Source: Pseudonocardiales bacterium (GTDB lineage Bacteria > Actinomycetota > Actinomycetes > Mycobacteriales > Pseudonocardiaceae). From it: a DNA stretch of 33,968 nt. Every line of letters starts with the position of its first letter. Position 1 is the stretch's first letter. The notes under the pieces are model-generated. The model made no database searches and had not been told where the DNA came from. It saw only the letters and a program-made list of their open reading frames with translations. The stretch lies in NCBI GenBank assembly GCA_019247305.1, contig JAFAPC010000098.1, positions 1 through 33,968 on the forward strand. Direction: 5' to 3'. Positions 7,336 to 14,534 of the stretch are shown in pieces. Both the position numbers and the translations under genes were made by a program.

Positions 7336-10221
7336 GTGACACGTTCTCCGTTCTCTGCCCGTTCGCCTTTTCCGGTTCTGGCCCGTATCCCGCTGCTGCC
7401 CGCTGCCGACTCCCAGGAGAGGAGTCCCAGGGGTGACGCGCTGTTAGCGGAAGGAATGTTCCTGGCCTCCCGCCAGCTCGACCCCGAGGCGGACCTCCCT
7501 GGGCGCGACCGCAGTCGACTGGCGATCACCCGCCGCGGCTACGAAATCCGGGCACAGTGGCGGCCGGTCCCGCACCTGGTCTTCGCCGGTGTCGCCCTTG
7601 CCCGGTTCACTGGCCAGGGCGAAACCCCAAGCCTTCGGCTGGGCGCTGGGCACCGTGCCCGCACCAACCCGAGTGCGGCGTGGTTGGCGGCTGTGCGCGA
7701 TCAGATCCTGACCGACCCGGCCGTGCTGTCAGCGCTGAGGCTCACCACGAGCAACCTGGTCACTCATCGTGGCCCGCGCCTGGAACATGAGCGGCCGGCC
7801 AGCAGCGGCGCCAGGCCACAGCGTGTGTCAGTCCGGGCTACGGAGGCCACCGCGCTCATCATGAGCCTCTGCGCCGCTGGGGCGAGCGCCAGCCAGATAC
7901 CCGCGAAGGTCGTCGAGCGCTGGAAGGTCCCCGACCCCCTCGTCCGCGCCATGCTCACCGAACTGGTCCGGGACGCCTTCCTGCTGACCGACCTGCTACC
8001 CGGTGACCTCACCGTTGACCCGCTCGGGCATCTGGTTGACAAACTCACCCCCGGCCATCGGCTGCGGACGTCTTTGACCAGGCTGCGCAGGCTGCTGGCG
8101 GACGCCGACCGGTACCGCCCCGGCGATCCAGTCCGGCTGGACACGCTGATGGAGGCTAGGAACCTGGTTGATCAGATCAGTTTCTGCGAACGCCCCCTGA
8201 CCGCTGACGCCGTCGCTGATGCGCACGTCGTGCTGCCTGCCGCGCTGGCCGGTGAGGTAGCCACGGCGGCGGGCGTGCTGTGGCGGGCCGGTTGCGGTCA
8301 AGGGCCGCTGACCCGTTACCACGAGCGGTTCCTGGAACGCTACGGCATACACCGATACGTCCCGCTGCTGGATGTCACCGACCCGGCCATCGGCCTCGGT
8401 ATCGACGCGGCCACCCCCGATCGTGACCCGGTTGACCTGCCGGACCGGCGGACTAAGGTGCTCGCCTCGCTGCTTGGCCGCGCCACCGCGAACGGCGGCG
8501 TCGAGGTCGTGCTCGATGACGCCGACCTCACCGAGCTGACGGGCGGCCAGCCCGGCCTTCCGCCGCCCCGCACAGCAGAGATGTGTGTCCGGGTCATCGC
8601 CGCCACCCCGGAGGACCTCGCCGCTGGGCGGCTGCGGCTGGCCGTGTGCCCCGGTGGGTCTCCAGAGGCCGGGACGGCACTGGGCCGGTTCACCGGGCTT
8701 CTCCACATTGCGGGGCAGGACTGCGACGACGCAGGGCTGGTCGCCGAAGTCGTCGCGCGTCCCCGTGTCGCGGAAGGCCTGACGCTGGCCCCGCCGACTG
8801 GGCTCACGCCGCAGCGTATCCCGGTGGGAGTGCCTGCCGAACCAGGCGATTTGCCGCTCGATGACCTGTCGCTGGTCTCCGACGGCCACCGCCTGATCTT
8901 GTGGTCGTTCAGCCAGGACCGGCAGGTCATCCCCGTCCTGTACTCGCGACTAACGTCCCACCTGCTACCACCGCTCGCCCGGTTCCTGCAGCTCGTCGGC
9001 CGCACAGGCTGCCGCCCCCTGCACGGCTGGTCATGGGAACCAGCCGGCGGCGGCCCGTTCACCCCGCGCGTCCGGTACCGACGGACCATCCTCGCCTCGG
9101 CCCGGTGGGTCCTACCGCCGACGCTGACCCGTATGACACACGATCAGGCCGCCTGGTCAGTTGCCCTGACAAGGTGGCGGGCCGAGACGGTCCCAGCCCC
9201 GCCTGACCTTATCGTCGTTGACGACGGCGACCGCTCCCTGCCGCTGGACCTGCGCCGTGCAGATGACCGAGAGCTGCTGCGCCGCTACGCCGGCCGTGGC
9301 GTGGCGGCGGTGACCGAGCCTCCCGGCGGTCCGGGCGCCATCCAGGCCGTGCTGCCCGGCCCCGCTGGCCGTCATCTGCTGGAGCTGGTCGTGCCGCTGG
9401 CGCGGCGGGAGACTGTGCCACCGCCGGTGCGCCGCGCTGTGGTGCGCGCTCGCGACACGGGCCTGTACCTGCCCGGTGGGTGGTGGCTGTCCCTGGCGAT
9501 CCGCACCCCCGCCGGCGAACTACTCCTGCCCGGCCTCGCCACCCTCGCGGGCGACCTGGCCGGGCACTACGACATTTGGTTCTGGCTGCGCTACCACACC
9601 CCCGAGAACGGGCCGCACATCCGTGCCCGCTTCTGCGGTGACCCTGCCACCCTGGGCAGCCGGGTCCTGCCCGCCTTCTGCACATGGGGCCGGGAGATGA
9701 TTCGGCAGCGGTGCTCGGGTGGGTTCACTGTGGAACCGTATGACCAGGAGATCGAACGCTACGGCGGAGCGGCCGCGATCGGCGCCGCCGAGCAGGTCTT
9801 CGCCGCTGACAGCTCACTCGCCCTGGCGATCCTGGCAAGCGTCAGCGACAGAGATCAACGGCTGATTATCGCCGCGCTGTCGGCCGCCGCCATCGCCCGC
9901 CCCATGACCGACGCCTACCAGGCGGCGCTGAACGGCGGCCCTCTGGACCGCACTGCCCGCCGCCAGATGCTGGACCTGCGCCCGCAGGTCCGGGCGGCCC
10001 GGGGTCAGATCACCGCCGGCCCAGATCTCGGCGGGATCCGTTCGGCCTGGAGCGCCCGGCGCGACGTCCTCGCTACCTACCGAGACCTCCTCGATCCGGC
10101 GCGGCGGGCCGACTGCACATCGTCACTGATCCACCTGCACCTCAACCGGCTGTTCGGCGACCTGCGGTCTGAACGGATAGTCCGGGCGCTGGCCGCCGAC
10201 CTCCTCGCCACCCCATCATGA
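7336..10221 (+). CDS. lanB: Class I lanthipeptide dehydratase LanB, full length
   Basis: A 961-residue dehydratase with both halves: the N-terminal glutamylation domain (from FPVLARIPLLPA to about residue 690) and the C-terminal elimination domain of the thiopeptide/SpaB_C type (WWLSLAIRTPAGELLLPGLA, HYDIWFWLRYHTPENGPHIRARFCGDP). By family knowledge it uses glutamyl-tRNA to activate Ser/Thr and then eliminates glutamate to give dehydroalanine/dehydrobutyrine. A GTG start at 7336 is preferred because AGGAGGAGCT precedes it; an upstream ATG at 7288 in the same frame lacks a ribosome site. Its TGA overlaps the lanC ATG (ATGA), so translation is coupled. Length is at the normal size for full-length LanB and no internal disruption is seen. 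Confidence 0.9.
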   Translation: MTRSPFSARSPFPVLARIPLLPAADSQERSPRGDALLAEGMFLASRQLDPEADLPGRDRSRLAITRRGYEIRAQWRPVPHLVFAGVALARFTGQGETPSLRLGAGHRARTNPSAAWLAAVRDQILTDPAVLSALRLTTSNLVTHRGPRLEHERPASSGARPQRVSVRATEATALIMSLCAAGASASQIPAKVVERWKVPDPLVRAMLTELVRDAFLLTDLLPGDLTVDPLGHLVDKLTPGHRLRTSLTRLRRLLADADRYRPGDPVRLDTLMEARNLVDQISFCERPLTADAVADAHVVLPAALAGEVATAAGVLWRAGCGQGPLTRYHERFLERYGIHRYVPLLDVTDPAIGLGIDAATPDRDPVDLPDRRTKVLASLLGRATANGGVEVVLDDADLTELTGGQPGLPPPRTAEMCVRVIAATPEDLAAGRLRLAVCPGGSPEAGTALGRFTGLLHIAGQDCDDAGLVAEVVARPRVAEGLTLAPPTGLTPQRIPVGVPAEPGDLPLDDLSLVSDGHRLILWSFSQDRQVIPVLYSRLTSHLLPPLARFLQLVGRTGCRPLHGWSWEPAGGGPFTPRVRYRRTILASARWVLPPTLTRMTHDQAAWSVALTRWRAETVPAPPDLIVVDDGDRSLPLDLRRADDRELLRRYAGRGVAAVTEPPGGPGAIQAVLPGPAGRHLLELVVPLARRETVPPPVRRAVVRARDTGLYLPGGWWLSLAIRTPAGELLLPGLATLAGDLAGHYDIWFWLRYHTPENGPHIRARFCGDPATLGSRVLPAFCTWGREMIRQRCSGGFTVEPYDQEIERYGGAAAIGAAEQVFAADSSLALAILASVSDRDQRLIIAALSAAAIARPMTDAYQAALNGGPLDRTARRQMLDLRPQVRAARGQITAGPDLGGIRSAWSARRDVLATYRDLLDPARRADCTSSLIHLHLNRLFGDLRSERIVRALAADLLATPS

Positions 10222-11163
10222 TTAACATCAGTCGGCAGCAAGCGCTGGTGACCGCCGAACGGCTGCTGAACGCTGAAGAGATCCTGGCCGCTGTCCCCCG
10301 GAGGATCCCTGAGCGGGCTGGCGGGGACCGCGCTGCTACACGCCCGCCTGGCCACCGTGGACCCCGTGTTCGCGCAGGCAGCCCTGCGCCACTGGGCTGC
10401 GGCCGCGCAGAACCCAGGTCCTTACCGCGGCGCTGCGGGTATCTTCGGCAGCCCCGGAGGACTGGCGGCATCGCTGATCATCGGCTCGGCGTACCTGCCT
10501 GACCCCGCGGGGAGCGTCCACCGCTCCGGGGCGGCGACCACCGGAATGGCCCACGGCATCGCCGGACCCCTGGCCCTGCTCGCGACGGCGCACGCGGCCG
10601 GGTGGTCTGTCGCGGGGCAGCGCGCAGCACTCCAGAGCGCGGCGCACTGGCTGCTGCGCTGGCGCACGGAGGGCGCGCCCAGCTGGGCCCCCTACCTCAC
10701 GGGCGAGGACCTGGACCGCGACACCGCAACGCCGAGTGCCGGACGACGCGACGGCTGGTGCTACGGCGCCCCCGGAATCGGCCGTGCCCTCATCCTCGCC
10801 GGCAGCGCGCTCGCCGATTCCCAGCTGACCACGGCCGGCCACGCCGCCATCTCATCCCTCGCCGACCGCCCCGCGCATCTCTGGGACGTTGATGGACCGA
10901 CCGTGTGTCACGGGTACGCCGGGGTCCTGCAGAGCGCGACGACCAGCCACGCTGGCACCGGTGAGCGCGCGGCAGCCGCCGTCGCCGACGCGTTCAACCC
11001 GCACCTCACCTTCGCCTTCCGGCACCTCCACCACGGCGTGCCCTCCGATGAACCCGGCCTGCTCACCGGATCCGCCGGCATCGCCCTCACCCTCGCAGAT
11101 CATGGACAGCTCCCAGCGCCACCGGTCCCCACCCGATGGGACTCCCTGTTACTTCTCTCCTGA
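10218..11163 (+). pseudogene. lanC: LanC-like lanthionine cyclase, frame interrupted
   Basis: LanC cyclases add cysteine thiols to dehydro residues to form lanthionine rings. Translation should start at the ATG at 10218, coupled to lanB. The first 25 codons (INISRQQALVTAERLLNAEE) look like a LanC N-terminus. At a run of five C (10295-10299) the family similarity jumps by one base into the next frame, which continues GGSLSGLAGTALLHARLA to the stop at 11163. Removing one C joins them into about 314 residues. The zinc ligands are retained: Cys in GWCYGAPGIGR and Cys-His in VCHGYAG, plus GMAHGIAGPLALL. Usual LanC length is about 400; the segment between YLPDPAG and GMAHG appears shortened. Options are a true decay mutation, a sequencing error, or +1 frameshifting. 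Without correction only a GTG start at 10357 would give the C-terminal part. Confidence 0.7.
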
Positions 11164-11263
11164 CTCCGAGTCTGCCCTCGATGCGGGCCGCGCGATGGAA
11201 TGACGGTGGTGGCTGCCGGCGGACGCGCGCGCAGCACCGCCCGGTCACCGGCATACGGGCGAG

Positions 11264-11884
11264 TTACCACAGGCCGGGGATCAGCCGGGCGCGGACGGTG
11301 GCGGTATAGCGGCGGTAGGGCTCGCCGAGACCGGCGAGCAGGGCAGCCTCTTCGATGCGGATGCGGAACAGAAATGCCGCGGTGGGCACGATGGTCAGAA
11401 CCGCGAGAGTGGCCCAGTTACCCAGGGCCAGCCCGATGCCGAAGATGGTAGCCAGGGTACCGGTGTAGGAGGGGTGACGCGCCCACCGGTACGGGCCGGT
11501 GTCGACCACCGTGTGCCCGCCGTGCTCGTCGCCGTGGATGCGCACGTTGGTGGTGAAAAACCGGCCCAGACACGCGATTGCCCACTGCCGCAGCCCAATC
11601 CCGGCGCCCATCATGACCAGCCCGGCGACAAACACGGGCCACCGGAGGCCGCCAATCGCCGCTGCGGGCACCCAGGACGCGAGGAGGAACGCGACAGTGA
11701 ACGCGACGGCGAGGCAGACAACGGCCAGCGACATGCTGTGGCGGTCGACCTCCGTGCCGCCGCGGTTGCGGCGGCTGCGCAGCTGCGTGACCACCCCCGC
11801 GAGGTAGAAGCCGACGAAGATTATCCAGAACGGGACCGCGGCGGCGGCGTTGGTGAGGGGCAGCGGGTACACCCGCGCCAGCAT
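11264..11884 (-). CDS. ICMT-like integral membrane methyltransferase
   Basis: About 206 residues with four to five hydrophobic segments (AVPFWIIFVGFYLAGVV, LAVVCLAVAFTVAFLLASW, WPVFVAGLVMMGAGIGL, GTLATIFGIGLALGNW). The C-terminal half carries the isoprenylcysteine carboxyl methyltransferase/phospholipid methyltransferase signature: TGPYRWARHPSYTG and the distal EEAALLAGLGEPYRRYTATVRARLIP. Bacterial members methylate lipids or small molecules, and the substrate here is unknown. The start at 11884 (MLARVYPLPL) fits the family. The open frame extends to 12112, but the extra residues are antisense to the lanB remnant and should be ignored. It is convergent with lanC with about 100 bases between, so membership in the lanthipeptide cluster is doubtful. 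Confidence 0.78.
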   Translation of the reverse strand: MLARVYPLPLTNAAAAVPFWIIFVGFYLAGVVTQLRSRRNRGGTEVDRHSMSLAVVCLAVAFTVAFLLASWVPAAAIGGLRWPVFVAGLVMMGAGIGLRQWAIACLGRFFTTNVRIHGDEHGGHTVVDTGPYRWARHPSYTGTLATIFGIGLALGNWATLAVLTIVPTAAFLFRIRIEEAALLAGLGEPYRRYTATVRARLIPGLW

Positions 11885-11985
11885 ATGCCCGATATGCCCG
11901 ATCCGGCCCAGTTGACCGGCCGGGCACAGCGCCCGCGGGAAGGCGGGGCGGCCGAGCGCGCCGTCACCGCCCGGTGCCGTCAGCA

Positions 11986-12060
11986 TTGACCCGCTCGGGC
12001 ATCTAGTTGACAAGCTCGTCCCGGACCATCGGCCTCGGCTACTGACTCGGCTTGTCAAAA
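11986..12060 (+). pseudogene. Fragment of a second lanB copy (N-terminal domain)
   Basis: The bases from 11986 match lanB at 8015 onward with 19 identical bases at the start and roughly 85% identity over the first 50. The translation DPLGHLVDKLVPDHRPRLLTRL parallels DPLGHLVDKLTPGHRLRTSLTRL of the intact protein (about residues 227-250). Similarity fades near 12060. Nothing else of lanB is visible around it. Confidence 0.72.
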
Positions 12061-12167
12061 CGGCCCGTTCGGGGAGGTGTTGTGTCACATGGGTGAGCCC
12101 TGAGGTCGGCATGGTTACAAGGAGGGCTGAAGTCTGGTTCCGGGTGCCTCACATCGGAGCCCTTTGT

Positions 12168-12200
12168 CACAGTCTGTATTCCATTTGTGCACAGACTGTG
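12168..12200. promoter_or_regulatory. 10-bp perfect inverted repeat, candidate operator
   Basis: CACAGTCTGT at 12168-12177 is mirrored by ACAGACTGTG at 12191-12200, with a 13-base spacer. The half-site centres are 23 bases apart, about two helical turns, as expected for a dimeric repressor. It lies 55 bases upstream of the proposed ASCH start at 12256 in a stretch with no other gene. No T-run follows, so it is not a typical terminator. Confidence 0.5.
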
Positions 12201-12255
12201 GATATCGTCCTCGCGGATCTCGCCCCTAGGGTGTCGTGCCGTGTGCGAGAGGCCA

Positions 12256-12753
12256 ATGAACGATCAGTTTCTTGGCGTGCGCGAATCAATGCTCGGACCT
12301 CTTGACCGCGGAGGCTCGCCTGCGATGGGCCCGTCCTCTGCGCCGAGGCCGTCTGCCGCGTTGCCGGGTGCGGGCGCCTGGGTGCCGCGGGCGGTCCTGC
12401 CCGCTATTAAGTTCTTCAAGGACGCGGTGGAGGATATCCTTGCTGGACGGAAAACGCTGGAGCCTCGTCCTCGGAGCCCTTCGTGGATCGAGCGGCTCGA
12501 GAAAGTCGGGCAAGCCTCGTTGACCTACGGGCCACGTTTCGGCGCGCCGACTGTTTTTGCCACCGCTCGCATCACCGATGTCACCGTGCGCCCATTTGGG
12601 AGCGTGACCGTCGAGGATCTGGCACGGATTGGTTATGGCTGGTCTGACCGGAGCTGTAAAGAGTTTGTGGTGGAATACACCCGTTGGTTCGCTAAGGAGC
12701 TTGCGAAAGGTTATCCGGTGGCGTGGATCAGTTTCGAGGTCATCGACCGGTGA
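12256..12753 (+). CDS. ASCH-domain protein
   Basis: About 165 residues. After a Gly/Pro/Ala-rich N-terminal 40 residues, the protein shows an ASCH (ASC-1 homology) beta-barrel. It opens with LPAIKFFKDAVEDILAGRKTLEPRP, continues with GQASLTYGPRFGAPTVFATARITDVTVRPFGSV as alternating strands, and closes with YPVAWISFEVIDR. ASCH domains belong to the PUA-like superfamily and bind or hydrolyse nucleic acid or modified nucleosides. I chose 12256 (MNDQF) over an upstream frame start at 12187, which would run through the inverted repeat. The true start may lie a little further in (12289). Its stop overlaps the GTG of the nuclease gene (GTGA). First gene of the cassette. Confidence 0.78.
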   Translation: MNDQFLGVRESMLGPLDRGGSPAMGPSSAPRPSAALPGAGAWVPRAVLPAIKFFKDAVEDILAGRKTLEPRPRSPSWIERLEKVGQASLTYGPRFGAPTVFATARITDVTVRPFGSVTVEDLARIGYGWSDRSCKEFVVEYTRWFAKELAKGYPVAWISFEVIDR

Positions 12754-13124
12754 GCCATGGTGGGCCACTCTATGAGCCGCGGTTCTACGAGCGCGCGGCT
12801 CAGCACCACGTAGCGCGGATTTTTCCTGGTCCGGTATTCGTCAACGTTCGATGGGGGCTTCGTGGGAGTCTCGCCACGAGACACGAGTTGGACGCTCTCG
12901 TTGTCCGGGGGCGGAAAGCGGTTCCTGTTGAGATCAAGGCCCATTCACTCAGCGATGCCGACACTGACTGGATCATCGCAAAGTACCGTGGAATTGGCTT
13001 CCAGCATATTGTGCTGGTTGTTCCCGGTATTTCGGCCGAAGCAGGCAGGCGGCTCGCCGAGAGTAATGCTCCCTCTGTCGAGCTTGTACTCTTCTGTCCC
13101 GACCTTGACGCTATTCGCGATTGA
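12750..13124 (+). CDS. Small PD-(D/E)XK-like nuclease
   Basis: A compact 124-residue protein with a restriction-endonuclease-like core. RHELDALVVRGRKAVPVEIKAH supplies the acidic residue at 48 and the E61-x-K63 pair of the PD-(D/E)XK motif on successive strands, followed by a helix (DTDWIIAKYRGIGF) and the strand HIVLVVPG. This is the layout of Holliday-resolvase, Mrr or Cas4-like folds in minimal form. The GTG at 12750 overlaps the ASCH stop and is preferred to an earlier GTG at 12723. No zinc or iron-sulfur cysteine set is present, so it is not Cas4. Substrate is unknown; DNA cleavage is inferred from the motif. Confidence 0.68.
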   Translation: MSHGGPLYEPRFYERAAQHHVARIFPGPVFVNVRWGLRGSLATRHELDALVVRGRKAVPVEIKAHSLSDADTDWIIAKYRGIGFQHIVLVVPGISAEAGRRLAESNAPSVELVLFCPDLDAIRD

Positions 13125-13145
13125 TACTGCACGTGGTGGCCTCGG

Positions 13146-13775
13146 ATGGTGCCCGCGTGGACTCGTGCTGCCGTGGCGAGCGGCCGCCACCACGTGCGGT
13201 TCGTACTCATCCGACCCACCGGCCGGGGCCGGTTCGTTATTGGGCAGCAACGCACGCGGATTTATTCCGCGGACACAGTGCTACGACTTGCCGGTCGCCT
13301 TCCTGAGCCTCCTGCGCGGATCCTGTGGACGCCACAGCGCTTTGCGACACCGAGGGATCTCATCGCCCGGGGAAGCAGGGTTACCCCGCTGGGCGGTCTT
13401 GTGCCAATCGACATCGACGGTGACCGCCTCCATCAGGCACGGCACGCCTGCCAGATATCGACGAGCGCGGCGGTGCGCCCCTTCTGCACGCGTTATTCCG
13501 GTGCGGAGTGTCGTTCTCTCGTGGAACAGCTCGGCGAGACACCCGTTGATATAGTGGCAAGCGGTGGGCGTGGCGTGCATGTCTACTACGAGGATCACGG
13601 CGACGTGCGAGACCGCGCCGTGAAGCTATCCAGGAATCTGGCGGTCCGTCTCGATGAGAACGTCACGGCCTCGCTGAAAAGCACGGTTGCTCTACCAGGG
13701 TCACTTCATGCGGGCAGCATGCAACCCGTTGTGTCGCTCATGACGACGAAGCGCGAGGTGAGGCCATGCTGGTGA
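13146..13775 (+). CDS. Small archaeo-eukaryotic-type primase (PriS-like)
   Basis: A 209-residue protein with the signature of the AEP primase/polymerase superfamily. Motif I is the metal-binding PIDIDGD (D89, D91). Motif II is SGGRGVHVYYED (139-150), with the nucleotide-binding His145. The downstream KSTVALPGSLHAGS (178-191) corresponds to the conserved lPgSLH segment of PriS-like proteins. A likely third acidic residue is D170 in VRLDEN. Cysteines at 102, 114 and 122 between motifs I and II may bind metal as in archaeal PriS. It is much shorter than LigD-Pol or PrimPol proteins and lacks a helicase domain. It follows the nuclease by 21 bases and overlaps the next gene by 10, so these act together in one operon. 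Confidence 0.72.
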   Translation: MVPAWTRAAVASGRHHVRFVLIRPTGRGRFVIGQQRTRIYSADTVLRLAGRLPEPPARILWTPQRFATPRDLIARGSRVTPLGGLVPIDIDGDRLHQARHACQISTSAAVRPFCTRYSGAECRSLVEQLGETPVDIVASGGRGVHVYYEDHGDVRDRAVKLSRNLAVRLDENVTASLKSTVALPGSLHAGSMQPVVSLMTTKREVRPCW

Positions 13776-14380
13776 CGCCGCTGTCCGATGTTGTGCGGCA
13801 TCGCCTGGAACAGTGTGCCGCTCTACCCAGCGAAACCACCAGACGGGTGTCTCAGGTCCGCTCGGAAACGACTGCGCTGTTCCCCGAGCTTGTCACCCAT
13901 ATCGCGCCGTACGGGGGCGAACCACCGTGTCCGGTCTGCGGCGCGCCACAGTCTACGGGAGGAGTTCTTGCTCTTGTTGAGGCTCGACCTCACGTGTGCA
14001 CCGACCGCGGTACAGCCCTCACTGTATGGCAGGAAATCAGCGATCATCTCCTGCCGATGACCTATGAAATCAACGAGCAGGACGTAGTCCTATTCGTTCC
14101 TACGCAAGACCCCACACGACCTCACCCCCACCGCCACGGTCGTTTCAAAATGACGTGGGTTCGTGGGGGGTCTGCAGAGCTGCTCATGATTCCCGGTGCC
14201 CCGGCCCGGGCAGCTCACTCAGGTGCACAAGCATCCATAAGACCGTGTGGAGGCGGTTCTGAAGGTGCACAAGCATCCATAAGACCGGACGGGGGCTGGG
14301 GTCGGAGGGTGCGTCCGCGTCTCCCTGGGTCGGGTCACTTATACGAGCTTGAAACAGCCTGCGCACATCGCGGAGGATGA
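13766..14380 (+). CDS. Zinc-ribbon-like cassette protein, C-terminus disrupted
   Basis: A 204-codon frame starting 10 bases inside the primase gene with GAGGTGAGG upstream. Residues 1-150 look genuine. An N-terminal helix is followed by EPPCPVCGAPQ (C55, C58) and RPHVCTD (H76, C78), a probable zinc-binding ribbon, then beta-strand-rich YEINEQDVVLFVP and HGRFKMTWVRGG. From about residue 153 the sequence is encoded by two copies of the dispersed repeat (GAQASIRP twice) and low-complexity sequence, so the original C-terminus has probably been replaced. No named family is recognised. Gene order suggests a partner of the primase, possibly nucleic-acid binding. The lower GC content matches the other cassette genes. 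Confidence 0.6.
   Translation: MLVTPLSDVVRHRLEQCAALPSETTRRVSQVRSETTALFPELVTHIAPYGGEPPCPVCGAPQSTGGVLALVEARPHVCTDRGTALTVWQEISDHLLPMTYEINEQDVVLFVPTQDPTRPHPHRHGRFKMTWVRGGSAELLMIPGAPARAAHSGAQASIRPCGGGSEGAQASIRPDGGWGRRVRPRLPGSGHLYELETACAHRGG
14223..14245 (+). repeat. Dispersed 23-bp repeat, copy 2
   Basis: Same repeat as at 2731-2753, beginning GTGCACAAGCATCCATAAG. Together with copy 3 it forms a head-to-tail pair with a 42-base period inside the 3' end of the zinc-ribbon gene. Confidence 0.82.
14265..14287 (+). repeat. Dispersed 23-bp repeat, copy 3
   Basis: Identical over 23 bases to copy 2 and preceded by the same AG. The bases after the core differ except for the conserved GG-x-GG pattern. 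Confidence 0.82.
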
Positions 14381-14534
14381 CACCCACAGAAATCGCCAAC
14401 GGCCAGATCGCGTTCAGCGTCTGCATCGAGCCGGTGGAGTCGGCTGCGGAAGCCGGGCAGGCTGTTCGCCACGGATACGCACCGCTGCCACGATTGGCCC
14501 CGATAGGCGGTCCCGTCGGAGGGCCGACCAGGGT

